Shown piece by piece: positions 21,169 through 33,567 of a stretch of DNA of 64,000 bases. The notes under the pieces are model-generated. The model ran no database searches. It had not been told where the DNA came from and was given only the letters and a program-made list of their open reading frames with translations. Both the position numbers and the translations under genes were made by a program. How positions within the stretch are numbered: position 1 is the stretch's first letter; each line of letters begins with the position of its first letter. Source of the DNA: Membranipora membranacea (taxonomy: Eukaryota; Bryozoa; Gymnolaemata; Cheilostomatida; Membraniporidae); NCBI GenBank assembly GCA_914767715.1, contig OU612068.1:2728001-2792000 (forward strand), read 5' to 3'.

Positions 21169-24100
21169 TCACTCTCTTTCCCGTGGATCCCAAGTCTCAT
21201 CAACCATCTGCTGGTATTCACTGTATGGGTTTTTCGCTCCTAAAACATTGATATCAGACGCAGTATAGAAATGAGCAAACTATGTTACATTTTCTTTGTT
21301 CCAGAAACATAATACTTTTTAGCTTCGCTGTATCAAGCTTTTGAGAATGAGGATATAAAGTGAGGTGCGTCTGATGTTGCACTACTGATAAGAAGGTGTT
21401 CACAACATAATGTGGGTGGTAGGCCTGGTTCCGCTGCCATGTTTGTCATTGGTATAATGTAGTAGGGGAACAAAACAAATTAAGTTCACTGTGGAGATCT
21501 CTATTGGCGTGAGGCTGGCGGAAGGGAAATTTGTTCACGGTTTTTATACTCTAATATTATTTGGATAATCTGTACACCAAGAACACTCACTTTCGGTATG
21601 TGTGTGATCACTTTATAACAAACTTCTAAAATTTCGTGAATTTCCATAATTTATTACAAACCAGAGATGATCACAGCACCAGTTAACAAGTCTAAGGATA
21701 CGTACATCATGAGGGTGTGGGGATGGAACAATAAGACTAAACTGACATTCTATAGAGTTACCTGCAGTTGCTTCGTTAGGTGCTCCATCAGCTGGTCCAT
21801 AAGCTGGTCCATCAGCTGGTCCATCAGCTGGTCTATTAGCCGGTTCATCAGCTGGTTTGTGAGCCGCTGCCCTGATTTTCTCCTCCAGCTCTGCCTGAGA
21901 GGGTTTCCCTGAGTATCCGCCATTCTCCATAATGAACTTAATCAGTGCTCGCCAGTGAGGATCAAGAACCAACACCTCTGGATTACCCACTACTATAAGC
22001 AGGGCTTTTGCCCTCGTCACAGCAACATTGAATCTCTGAAAGAGTTAAATGAAATAACACTGCCCATAATAACAGAATCCGTTCAAAAATTCATAAATAG
22101 AACGCAGATGCCATTGCATTTCACATCAAGGAGTCACATTCTCCTAACTCTAACTCCTTTGTAACGTCATGGACTCGTTATAACTCATAATCACGATATC
22201 TATAAGTATGTTCACAGTTCTCTGCAGGCGAAAAGTTTGTTTTCATAGTGTGTTCTTCTAAATACATGAATCAATCAATAAATGTTTCCAGGCAGGACAG
22301 AATTACCTTTTTGTTAGTGAGAAAGCCAAGTTTAGCTCTTATACTCTCATCCTCACACAGAGCATTCTGACTTCTTACTGTACTGATTATTATCACCTCT
22401 CGTTCATCTCCCTGAAACTTCTCCACAGATCCCACCTCTATATCAGTACAACATCTCGATCTCTTCTTCTGTGTCCTGTCTAATGCTTCGAGGTTCTGTA
22501 ACGCTAGGCGTATCTTTTTCACCTTGATAAAAAGATCTGATTATAGTTTAGCGAATTGGACCGCATATTTTTTTACCTACATATTTTAAGATATGAACAT
22601 CAAGTACAAATATGTAGGAGTTTAGAACGGTGATATGAGGATAAATCTGTTGTTGGAATGCTCATATTTTTCCAACAGCAACACATGGTGGTCTAACTAA
22701 ATATGTAGTTTCATATACGCATGAGTAAGTGCACACATAGTACGTAATATGTAGAAAGTAAGTACACAGATAGTACGTTCAAAACTTATTCACAAACACA
22801 CTTAAATCCAAACGTACACGTTCATATGCACAGAACTCATGGCTATATCTAGTCATTTACCTGTTGGTGGTAAGGTGTGATAATCCCTACATTCTTAGCA
22901 GCTACTAAGGGCTCTCTGCCACGAGGCAGAAGTTTGTCGACCCATTTAGTGACCTCGATAACCTCATGGGGGTTAAACCATGATGGGCTTGACTTCTCCT
23001 TTTGCTCTGCTCCAAAGTTCACTCCGTAGAATATCATGGGGAATCCTCCAGCTCTGGCCTTGCTTGGGAGATGCTTAAAATTAGGAATGAAAATTAAATC
23101 ATTTGGCCTTTCAAGCTTGAATTTCATCAAAAATATACTGTATATTAAGTATATTTTGCAAAGATATAATTTGAAATTACAGTCTCACCTGAATAAAGAT
23201 TTTTTTTGGATTAAACTCCTGAAAGGCAGGTTCAACCGATATGTGGGATGTGAATATGAAACATTATATCAACAAGAAATCGAGGGTCAAGAAAAAATGA
23301 GTTACATCTCACCTTCCATTTACAAAATTTTTCTCGTAGCTCTTTATCTGCACAAGCTATCAGTTCTCCGTCATAGAACATCTCATTGGGTATCTCCATA
23401 ATACTCGGGTGGGAGCGGAAGCTTCGCAAGAGTTTGGTGACAAAGTTTGGATTAAACTTTTGATTCTTTGTTTTTCTTACATACGGTCCTTTTTGCAGGT
23501 CCATCAGCCTTTTGAGAAGACTAACCGCTAAAATGAGAGAAAAATCAAATATACAACGCACATAAAACCAGGTTACTTTTTGTCTAGCTCTGGAATACCG
23601 CAATGTAGATAACTGCACATAAGTTGGATGGTACACTGCCCCAGGTTGAAAACCACAGTGGGCAGTCAACCAACTCTCAAACACCCACCGAGCATGATGG
23701 AAGCGGTTGTGAAAGGCAGGAGATTGATTGGCCGAAGATGAGCAACGTCAAGACTTGGTGTGAGCTTGACGAGTATGCAGCTGTTGCCCTCAACGCAGCA
23801 TTGACTGGAAGCCGTAAGAAAAAGGCCAAACAATTGCCTGCTATCATCTATTCAATCTGTGAGGAGAAGTTTGGCTTAGTTGCGAAACAAGGTGGAACTC
23901 AGTGCACCATAATACCGAAGAGACGCCAATGTCAAAACACCAAAACGGACAATATGCACTGAGGGCTTGATGAGATTGATTGAGATGCTCATCAACACAC
24001 AGGGGTGGTTTCATGCTGCTGAGGCCAGGCATGAGGAGGTTGTACTAGAGAAGGCCTCAAAACAGCGCTTGACTCATGGTTTCTAGCTGAAGACCTGTGT

Positions 24101-27100
24101 GTTGTGCAGTGGTATGCGCACCACTGTAGGTTGTATCTAAGAAAAACCATGTATGACTCATAAACACTGTACATTCACCGTCGGTCTTCACATAACGGAT
24201 CTTTTTTTGGATGAACTCAACATCATTTGGCACACAATATTTGTTTAATGCAGGTTATCATTCGATTCCAATAGATAATAAGTTTGAATTGGATTATGTT
24301 TAAATCAAGCTACTAACTTAGACCGAGCTCCTCAGCCTTACTGGAACGTATAACTGGCCCCAATTGTTGGGGGTCACCTGCTAACACCACCTGTCCAGAG
24401 TTTGTGGAATGTAGGTCTAGAAGGCTCAATGGTATCAGAGTCTCTGGTTCTGTGGCAAAGCCAGCCTCATCGATGAATAGGTGGGTGAAGTGATTGTTCA
24501 GCTCAGCTGAAACCAACCTACAACAAGGAAACATTAACTAAACGGAGAAGAAATAGTTTCAGTAAGAGGCTTACGTCTACAGACACAGGTGATGAATATT
24601 TTATGTTTCATTTTTTTAATCTATTTCGACAATAGACAGAATAGAGAATGGGAAAATGACAATATTACCTTCCAGCAGTAGAGAGAGTGCAGACAACTAT
24701 GCGTTTGAGCGTTATCTTCTCTGTTGAAGGGTACACATGTTTTCTGGAGGAGTCTGAGCAATTCGAGACGCTGCGAATCTAAAACATTAATCAATATCTG
24801 ATGATTTTCTCTCACAAAGTTTTCAGATTACCTCAATAGTCTGGTTAAGTGTCCAAACTAACAATGTTCAGACCTTGATAACGTTAAGAAAATTGTTAGT
24901 GTGGACACTTAACCACATTATTAAGATCTATCGGTGCACAACCGCCTTCAGGACTTGAGAGCTCAAATTACTGAAGTAGCCTCAAAATTTTGTGCAAGAA
25001 AAGCATTAGAGTTGTCTACTTTCTGTGCAGTGTTATGGATCTTCTATAGTTGAATTGTTTGGCTTGGCCAACCTCATCAGTTTAAAAAATATATAATCAT
25101 ACGTCTGGGTTCATTATTTTGAACAGGTCACATGGTGAATGCCAACGCCTCGTCTTTCATAATATTAGGCGGTGTCCTGTGCGGATTTTGTGATGCTGTA
25201 GGCTTATAACAACTGTATATAGATATAACAGATATTCAGTGTTATCCGGAGTCAGTTCGAGTGCATGAGCTACTCAGGAGCTTATTCAGCGAAACAAAAT
25301 ATTCTAAGCGAGTTGGAGGATTCCATTGAGGTTTCCTTGTGATTCAATGACCTCCACAAAAATGAAAAATGTTCACATACTATTACACACCTTATGGTCA
25401 TAGTGATCGAATGGTCTCGATGTGGCATTCAATCTCAGTATACAGTTCTCAGGGATATGAGTAAGAAGGCCTGAAGTTATCAGATCAGCAGCACTATTAG
25501 ATGGAGTACAGACCAAAATATTAGATGTGTCGATCATCTTGTACACCTATCAGAAAATAACAAGAGAATTGAAAGCCAACGTAATCCAGAATTTGCTGTT
25601 AATTGCACACATGAAAAAAAAGATATTATTTTTAATTATTCATTTTGTTTATAGTTTCAAATGGTGGGGACACAGAGCTGCTTGTAATCTTATGGACAAA
25701 CTGATAAGGACTAGAGTTTATTGCCATACCTGTTTGATTGCCTCTACCAAAGTGAAAGTCTTCCCAGTTCCAGGAGGCCCATATATAATATAAGGGGCGG
25801 GTCTTGAGGTGCCATAAACTATGTGTCTGACAGCTTCCATCTGCTCATTGTTGCTTTTAATTTTCTCATTGAAAAAGCTGAAAAATAGAGATACAATAAT
25901 AATCCACATACATGTTATTTACTCAAGCTCTAACCTTAGCTAGCTAATATTGGTTCTAACTTAGCTAACTAACTAGCTGAGCCCTAGATGTTAATGACTA
26001 TTTGAGTTTTGTTTGAAAAAGTAAATAAGAGATGTAATCATTGCAAACATTCAGATATTTAATTAGTACAATTTGTTGTCAAACTGGTTCTGATGTTGCA
26101 AAATAGAAGTTTTCATTCTGAATAAAAACTTCGCACCACTCGCAAACGAATAATCTTTGTATACCTTATTTTCTGTGGCAGCAGTTGTCTGGAATGTGGT
26201 AACATTGAGACAGGAAATAAAAGCTTTTCCATATTGCGGTCGACAGCCAAATCCACCGCCCTATGCATCATTCTCAGGGGGAGACGATTTAGTCTGAATA
26301 GTATCTTAAATCTGATATCATCATCGCTATCAATGTAATCTTCAAGTTCATCCAGAAATCTGTAAGAATGCTAAAAATGTCACTTGGCATTTCGGCTGTG
26401 CATGAAAATGTAGTAAGAAGGTTATCTCAAAATTCACCGAAGTTAAAAATAAGAAAAAGATATTTAATAAAGGGCAACCAAGGTTTCAAACAGCTTCTCA
26501 TTGATGGCCATTGATTGATAGCAGATTGCACCTTCTGCATGGGGAAAAAGACAAAATATAATTCGGATGATTATTCAGCCAGAATTCTTGTGAAACATTT
26601 CTTCCATCAGGTACTCAAACTCAGCTAAGAGAGAATACCACATAGCAGTTTCCTGTTCCTGTTATTATTTAGCCTGTGCTCTATAATTACTACAGCATAG
26701 TCTTGGAACCTCCCCTAAACTGAAGTGTTACCCAGCTTAGAGTCAGCAACTACTTTGAGTTTTGCATCGCGTAATGCACAAAGCTGATGCTGCCCAGCAC
26801 ATTATTTGCTACCCATTAATGCATTGCTGCGAAACCTTGGTTGCCCTTTAAGATATCATTAGTGATCGAAAATAATCATCATTGTAGGTTAAAAGGTCTT
26901 TTAGTTGGGCAAAAAGCGCTAATAGCGGCAAAGGCACATTCATTTCTTCTAATGAGATTTTGAAACTGATGAACACTTTTTTTTTATTTTTTATTTAGAT
27001 TGCTATGGTGGAGAATAATAGAATATTTAACTGGAATATCAACCCTAATTATGAAAGATAGAAAATGCACACCTCGGATGGAAGATTAAGAAGACATTGT

Positions 27101-30100
27101 CTTTGGAGACATATGTGACTCCTCCCTCATACATATACTCATTACCAGGTACTTTGGGTATGGCAAATATCCTATCACCTTTCCTTACAGATGGCCTTTT
27201 CTCTAAAAGTCCAGGTACCTAACAAAATAGATTATCATTTAAATTCAATCAAGACCTCAAATCTGATTGTAAGGAGGCAATATTTGTGTAACGACAAACA
27301 ACAATGAAAAAACAATAATCACTCTGAAGGTAAAGGTTTTACATAGAAGCAAAATAACTCATCTTAACCTATCAGTTTACAGATAATAAGTTTGCCTGCT
27401 TTCGAAATTGCTTCCCCCTGCTGATCAGCTTATCGGTAGGGGAGCAAACCCGAATGCAAGAAAACTGGATAAAACTTGACCTGAATGTTCATCACCATGC
27501 ATCTTATCATAAACACATACAAAAAGATATGTATATATTTATATACACATGCGAATATTAATATATATATATAATCTTGTAAAGCCCAAAAGTAGCTAGC
27601 TTGACCAGTAGCTGTGAAACTTGGTGCTCATTCTCACCTTTAGAATGAATCTTGGCTCATTATCTTCACTACGCTGAGTGTCCCGCATCAGCTTAGCATG
27701 TGATTTGTTGTAGAAACTCAGGTCTATTTCCTGTTGAAGCTCCTCGAGGTACAACAGATTGTGAAAATACTCTTTGTACTGTGTTCCATCACCATATACA
27801 AGTCCAGAAAGTCTCAGCTGGATTCTTCAAATTAAAATAATACCTTTCATATGGGGAGCTGAGGTGTCCAGAGTTCCAGGCTACTACTGCTCACAAGTTC
27901 AATTCCTTTGGGTTGCCCTTTTTTGAAGTTGCCTTTACATGAGAGCATGGGGGAGGGGAGAGCATAATCATCATTTTTTTCATTATCATTTCTAGTCTGA
28001 TAAGTCATTGTTCACATAGAATAGATTGTACAGTTTATTGTTTATGTGCCGGGAAGTTTTACCTGAGTTCGTCCAAATCCCAGTCATGCAATACTTTGAT
28101 ATTAGAGGGGATGTCATACTTGTCAAGGTCTGCGGTGTACTTCAGTTCATTATCATCAGCGCCATTATTCAATCTATAAAGAAGGTATCAGCACTATATT
28201 CTGCTCAAGAGAAGATAATATCTACTCCTGATTAGTATATAATATAACGAACAAGTACCTGACATACCATAAAATAAGTAGTATAACCTCTTATAAAAAA
28301 TGGCTGGCAAATTCCCAAGCCTTTGGTAAAGTGGTACTAGTACTACTCAAATCGGATAAAGAATTTTAATACTAATTTCAAAACAAATGCAAAAATGATG
28401 CAGTTACAGAGGCAGTTACAGCGGCAGCTACAGGCAAAATCTAATCACCGCATCAAATAAAAGTTGCAGTGGATTGTTGGTCACTTACATGTCAATAAAC
28501 CGCTTGTTGTCTAACCAAATAATTTCCAATTCTTGTTTGCTCCAGTCTTGCGGTGAAGACCATTCACTCGCATCCCCTTCTTGGTGAGGCTTTGGTCTGA
28601 CCAATTCCTGAAAAGTTTCCCTATCTTCTTCAAAGACGAAGTCGTAACGTATATATTTTAGTCTTACGTACACCTTTCCCTTGATGTTGAAGTTAAAGCG
28701 AACCCTGATAGGTACACTCCCACATTGCTCGAAGCCTTCTTTACATGTTAAGCGTAGAGTGACTTTATACTCCTCTGAAAGGTTAGGAAAGTTTGTCGCT
28801 AGTCTAAATGTTTGATAAATTAAAAATGGTGAACCAGGACACCGATGAAAACTTCCCTCGCATCATAAATGAATGGATTGAGTCATCCTTGACAGGATCC
28901 TCTTTTAAGTGGAGACAAGATAAACTGTATAAACTGTTTTGGTTGAAGACCTTCGCTGTAAACTAAATCCATAGACTTAATATACTACCTAGACAGGACA
29001 ATGCTTATGCTTCACTGATCATAATGTGTCCCACTTAAATAGGACGACATGATGTAATTAGTTTGTGCTGTGAGCCATAGTTTACTATATACCATTCAAT
29101 GAAATAATGTGAAAAATCAAGGAACGCTGGGCATGATATCAGCCCCTGTCCAGCCCCTTATTATTCAAACGCGAAGAAAATTGGTGAGAGAATGTAAAAG
29201 ACCTTTCCGCACGATTCATAATATGTCCCCAAAACCAGAACTTTTTATGATAAGAGACAATCATTAGCCAATAAACACTGTAATAAATACAGCCATTTAC
29301 CCTCAGCACTTCCATCACAACTATAAAATTGTAAAGAATACCTATAACACAAGATCACAAATATTTTGTTGGATGAGCCAGATTTTATCACCACCATCAT
29401 TGTTTTTTTCTTCAAAATTGTTCATAGTAGTGACTGAACACAACCAGTCTGCTCAAATTGTAATACCAATTTTATTGTCACTTCACAAGGAAGAATATAT
29501 CTGTGCTGTAAATTGAGTATGCAAACTACAGATCGCTGTTGTACCTGAGTACGTACATGACGAATCAAGAGCAAGGGTGGGCAACCTTTTCTTGAAAAAG
29601 GCCGTATTGTACGCAGGCTCAACTCAAAAGGCCGCAACATATCGTTCAGGGATAACATTGGAACTTTGCTTTGCTTTGAGAAAACTCACATTTCTGTCAT
29701 TCAGTTGACATAAATCTATCAAGCTTAATTCCCAAAAAACAATCACCGGCCTCAACGTGTTTCATCATAAAATAATTATTTCATCAACTAAGTTGATTGT
29801 TTTGACAGCTGATAATGAAATACAATCCATACAGTTCAATATGTTATCAAATTAAATCAAAAGATTGCGTGTGATGGTGAAAATCTTCATCAGCAGGTGG
29901 AGATGTTCGATCTTAGTAAAGTCCAAGGTTTCAATTCACTTGGAATGTTCGATTGTGATGACTGACATTATAAAATGCACCGAAATTTGCTCCTAAGTTA
30001 CAATATGAAATCTTGCAGCGGTATGGATTCAGAAGATTCTGAGAACTGTGCAAAACTGAACAGTAGCTTGAATGTGAATTGATGATACATGTTTCCAATC

Positions 30101-33040
30101 AACCACATATATACTAGCTGACCGGATATGCAGCGAATTTCTTATGCAACAAATATTGATATGTCACTAATGATGCCATCTAGGTGCCATGCTTACAACG
30201 ATGTAAATTCACGGAGTGCTAGTCAGTAGAAGCTTGGGAGCTTGAGTAACAATTTTTGCACTTCCTATTTTATAAATGCTACTACAGATTTGTGTCAAGA
30301 CCAGGACGTATGTTGCAAGAACCATCAACTCAGCAGAAATATCGGTTTATCTTTCGGAGTTTTGTGAAGTCAGTTTTACATCATGATTTGATTTAGTACG
30401 TGCCTGTATCCCTGTGTTTCACGTATATGACAAATGGCAGGGTGGGTGTTAGCCTGTCTTGACAAGCTTGTCAAGACAGGCTAGGTGGGTGTGAGAGGGG
30501 TAATTTAGCGCCCTTTAGCGGCTTAAGTGAAAAAAGGTTTATAACGGGAGAGTTGTTATTGAGAACAAGTTCTTTCGCGAATTCTTTTTTGAAAAAATAT
30601 TTTGCACCCTGTCATAATTTTCATCTTATCGCGCCCACCTTGCTCCGAGGGGGAATTTTTTTGCAAATGGTTATAAAATGAAAGCCAATATTATATGGAA
30701 GATTTCAGCCATAATGCAGGATATCTTGTAGCAAAGATACTCTTGATACCAATCTGCCTTTCGTCCAAAATTGCGGTTTTTCAAAAAATACAAATTACTA
30801 TTTTGTTAGAGAACTTTGTAATTTTGACATCCTAAGGTCACTGTTTTGTGTTATTTCGAAAGAAAAACAACTTGAGAAAGTTGTTGGCACCAGTTTCACA
30901 GGTATGATGATTTTGTGTAGAGTGGCTGAGGAAGCTTTGCTACATACATAATACAGAACGGCCATTATTTTGAAATATCCTGTATGCATACTTGGTTCTC
31001 CCATAATGAAAGAGGAATCAAAATTTATGGGTAATAACTTTTTTAGGCATAAGGCCACAATAAGGCCGCAAAAGATAACCCGTTAGGCCGCAATGGCAAA
31101 AAGGCCGCAGGTTGCCCACAGCTGATCTAGAGTATATGACAATAACTTAAAATTATTATGCTTCAGTACTGTAGTCAAAATCATAAGCATTGGAAATTAT
31201 TAGCATCACTGTCTCCATCCTTTTTCCTCTGTAGTTTCATCATTATATGCAGTTCCATTTTCTCAGATGATGACGTGTCTTGTTGAAATAACTACTTTTT
31301 TCACGCTGCTGTGTCTGTGAATAGGTCAAGGAAGCAATTGACAATCACTGTTGACGCCGATCTCACATTGATAGACTCGAAAACTCCAAGAACCTTACCG
31401 GCATAGGCAAAAATAAGTTTGGCCAAGCTATTTCATTTTCCAGTTTTGGAAATTATTAGAGTCTCATGCTTCCATCCTTTTTCCTCTGTAGTTTCATCGT
31501 CACATGTAGTTCCATTTTCTCAGATGATGACGTGTTCTGGTTTGGTTTGGCTTATTATAACGATTGTTGTATTAACAGGCGATAGGATAGGATTGGATTG
31601 GTACATGAAAATGAACATTTTAAATTCTGTTGTGGGCTGACATGTAGTATGGAAAAAGCTCTTTAAATGCTTTCCTGTCCTGCACTTGGGTGGGTAATAG
31701 ATGGTGTGTAGGCGAGAGGATACCTTTGCACAGTTGAAAACAACACAACTAAAAGAGGATGGTCTTCATCGGATGCAATTTTGTTTAAACTGATTTAGAC
31801 ATCTCAGTAATAACTTTTTTTTCACGCTGCTGTTTCTGTGTATAGGTCGGGGAAGCAATAGACGTTCACTGTTGACGCTGATATCACATTTATAAGCTCA
31901 AAGAACCTTTACAGCATCGGCAGAATTAAGTTTGGCCACGGTAAAGGCCATTAGATTTTGACTACTGTACTGAAGTATAAAAATGTTAAGTTATTGTCAC
32001 ATACTGTAGATCAATCATTTACATACTCAGGAACAACAGCTATCTGTAGTTTGCATACTCATTTAACAGCACAGATCTATTCTTCCTTGTGAAGCGACAA
32101 CAAAATTAGCAATCCAATTTGAGCAGACTGGTTGTGTTCAGTCACAACCACGAATAATTTTAAGGAAAAATGATGATGGTGGTGGTGGTGCTGGTGCTTA
32201 GATCTGGATCATCCAACAAAGTATTTGTGATCTTGGGTTATAGGTATTCTTTACATTTTTATGGAAGTGATGGAAGTGCTGAGGGTAAATGATTGTCTCT
32301 TATCATAAAAAGTTCTGGTTCTGGAGACAAAGTATGAATACCATCTCGTGCTAAAAGGTCTTTTACATACACTCACCAATTTTCTTTGTGCTTGAATAAT
32401 AAGCGGCTGGACAGGGGCTGATATCGTGCCCAGCGTCCCTTGATTTTTCACATTATTTCATTGATGGATATATAGTAAACTATGGCTCACAGCACAAACT
32501 AATTACGTCATGTCGCGCTATTTAAGTGGGACAGTATTGAATGCTATTGACCTGTCTAGGTAGTATATTAAGTCTATGACTAAATCTAACAGAAAAAAAG
32601 AATCCAATCCATACTCTTACCTTGCTGCCCCAACCACCTGAAGTCACCACCAGCTCTCAGATTTGCATCATCTACAGTGCACAGGTTGGTGTAAGGATTG
32701 TCTTCTCTGAATATGACATTATAAGAGTCAAATCTCACTTTGGATCTGGAAGTGCTTCTTATGTCAAAGTGGATATCCAAAGGCCTGAACTCTGATAGTA
32801 TAAAAAGCTCGTCTTTTTTGCGGTCGTACCTTTGAGAGAAGTGAGCTGGTTGTGGATGAAGTCGACAGTCAATCTCTATGCCCACTTCATCACTAAAATA
32901 AAAAAGTCTGAATTCTGAAGCCAGCAGTCAAACAAGATAGACACGCAACAATTATCACACTATATGCAGATATGGTGTAGGATACATAGACAATAATCAT
33001 TATTACCTAGTTGGTCCATTCCACTGCACCTTTTTGACAT
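21169..33040 (-). CDS. MOV10: MOV10-like RNA helicase, copy 2 (complete, 932 aa)
   Basis: Complete open model. Exons 5' to 3': 33030-33040, 32621-32892, 28489-28774, 28063-28173, 27638-27812, 27073-27218, 26165-26359, 25730-25877, 25391-25546, 24669-24778, 24318-24517, 23313-23527, 22861-23073, 22307-22522, 21762-22035, 21169-21239; total 2799 nt. The ATG (33038-33040, MSKS) has an in-frame TAA shortly upstream. The 11-nt first exon uses donor GTGCAG in phase 2; the stronger-looking GTAATA nearby is out of phase. Helicase motifs are as in copy 1 (Walker A 432-439, DEAG 553-556, GDPQQLGP 584-591, NVAVTRAK 821-828). The P-A-D-G tract (about 880-902) has one Asp changed to Tyr. Length is close to human MOV10 (about 1000 aa). 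By eye about 15 residues differ from copy 1 against about 8 silent changes. Intron 1 is normal; intron 2 (28775-32620) contains the 3.6-kb nested transposon insertion. Role inferred: RNA helicase in silencing or antiviral defence. Confidence 0.88.
23622..24112 (+). mobile_element. Retroelement ORF relic in helicase intron, unit 2
   Basis: Duplicate of 7510-8000, lying antisense inside intron 23528-24317. The open stretch 23624-23962 keeps [17 protein letters not shown]. Carried along by the segment duplication. Confidence 0.4.
24842..24914. repeat. 73-bp hairpin in helicase intron, unit 2
   Basis: Copy of 8729-8801. The stem bases are unchanged; the loop has GATAACGTTAAG where unit 1 has GATAAGATAAG. 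Confidence 0.6.
26471..26847. mobile_element. TTAA-flanked non-autonomous transposon, unit 2 (internally deleted)
   Basis: Same AGGGCAACCAAGGTTTC inverted ends as 10354-10989, but 377 bp long. The missing part is bounded in unit 1 by two copies of GCGAAACCT, one of which remains here. The left TTAA flank is altered by a small insertion (TTAATAA). Confidence 0.7.
29572..31124. mobile_element. Nested hAT-like non-autonomous element
   Basis: Ends CAAGGGTGGGCAACC and GGTTGCCCACAGCTG are inverted repeats of the hAT CAGGGGTGGGCAA type. Flanking 8-mers ATCAAGAG (29564-29571) and ATCTAGAG (31125-31132) differ at one base. Joining the flanks restores sequence that matches the uninterrupted right arm of the host element. 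Subterminal repeats of AAGGCCGCA-like words occur at both ends. The 1553-bp body has no convincing transposase; a short open frame at 30798-31058 (-) has no recognisable motif. It contains a 34-bp palindrome at 30450-30483. Confidence 0.85.
30450..30483. repeat. 34-bp perfect palindrome with 9-bp flanking duplication
   Basis: TAGCCTGTCTTGACAAG followed directly by its exact reverse complement. The nine bases on each side are the same, GGTGGGTGT. It lies inside the hAT-like element and shares the TAGCC...GGCTA ends of the foldbacks at 485-535 and 4924-4981. Confidence 0.75.
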
Positions 33041-33479
33041 GGTTTATTTTGTAAGCAGAGTATATACCATTGCTACCTACCAGTTAGCATCGTGTGGGCC
33101 TGCAGCAGCCATTGAACCGGATGTAAATATCCTTTTTAGTAGACTGAGTTGAGCATTCCCAGTACAAAGTAAACCATCGTCCTATGATCACCGAGATCAG
33201 GTCACTCGTAGTAACATCGCACACTTGTATTCACTTATACCAGTACTTCTATGCTGTTATCTGAGAGTTTTGTACTTTGCTTTTGTAATTGGCTGCCAAA
33301 AATGACTAGTCAAATATGCGTGCAATTTTACCTCATGTGACAAGTATCAGATTGTACTGATAAAAAATGACTAGCTTATATCTAATCGATAAACAAGCTA
33401 TGGTACCAAGTATCATAGCAGATTAGTGAACTTTGCAGATTCATTGAATTAAAAAAACTAAAACCCAATATTTCAATTG

Positions 33480-33567
33480 ACAAAGGCAAAGGCAAAGACA
33501 AAGGCAAAGGCAAAGGCAAAGGCAAAGGCAAAGGCAAAGGCAAAGGCAAAGACAAAGACAAAGGCAA
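33480..33567. repeat. Hexanucleotide microsatellite (AAAGGC)n
   Basis: About 14 copies of AAAGGC with a few AAAGAC variants. The opposite strand is read as Leu-Cys or Pro-Leu repeats in open frames, which I regard as artefacts. Confidence 0.9.

Larger units (their letters stand above)
28970..32578. mobile_element. 3.6-kb long-inverted-repeat DNA transposon with 8-bp target duplication
   Basis: The outer 28 bp are perfect inverted repeats starting CATAGACTTAATATACTACC. Inverted similarity continues for about 600-650 bp on each side (left arm 28970-29571 plus 31133 to about 31180; right arm about 31945-32578). Direct flanks ACTAAATC (28962-28969, 32579-32586) are identical, and the unit 1 intron has the single-copy empty site at 13106-13113. 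The left arm is split by a nested hAT-like element (29572-31124). The core (about 31180-31945) has two diverged direct repeats (31190-31290 with 31440-31545; 31300-31425 with 31830-31945). No transposase frame is visible, so it is non-autonomous. An 8-bp duplication fits hAT, P or Merlin groups; ends beginning CA fit P or hAT, but arms this long are unusual. Superfamily not settled. Confidence 0.85.
16157..33045. repeat. Second unit of the large tandem duplication (matches 1-13616)
   Basis: Collinear near-identity with 1-13616: GPCR, LINE relic, helicase exons and all intronic repeats are in the same order and orientation. Differences include the 3.6-kb insertion at 28970-32578, a loss of about 270 bp inside the TTAA element, a loss of about 30 bp near 17000, and an indel of about 50 bp beside exon 32621-32892. 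The right edge is sharp at GACATGGTTT (33036-33045). Confidence 0.95.

Noticed and set aside
30798-31058. 86-codon frame in the hAT-like element as transposase
   Set aside because: No hAT catalytic or dimerisation motif; too short.
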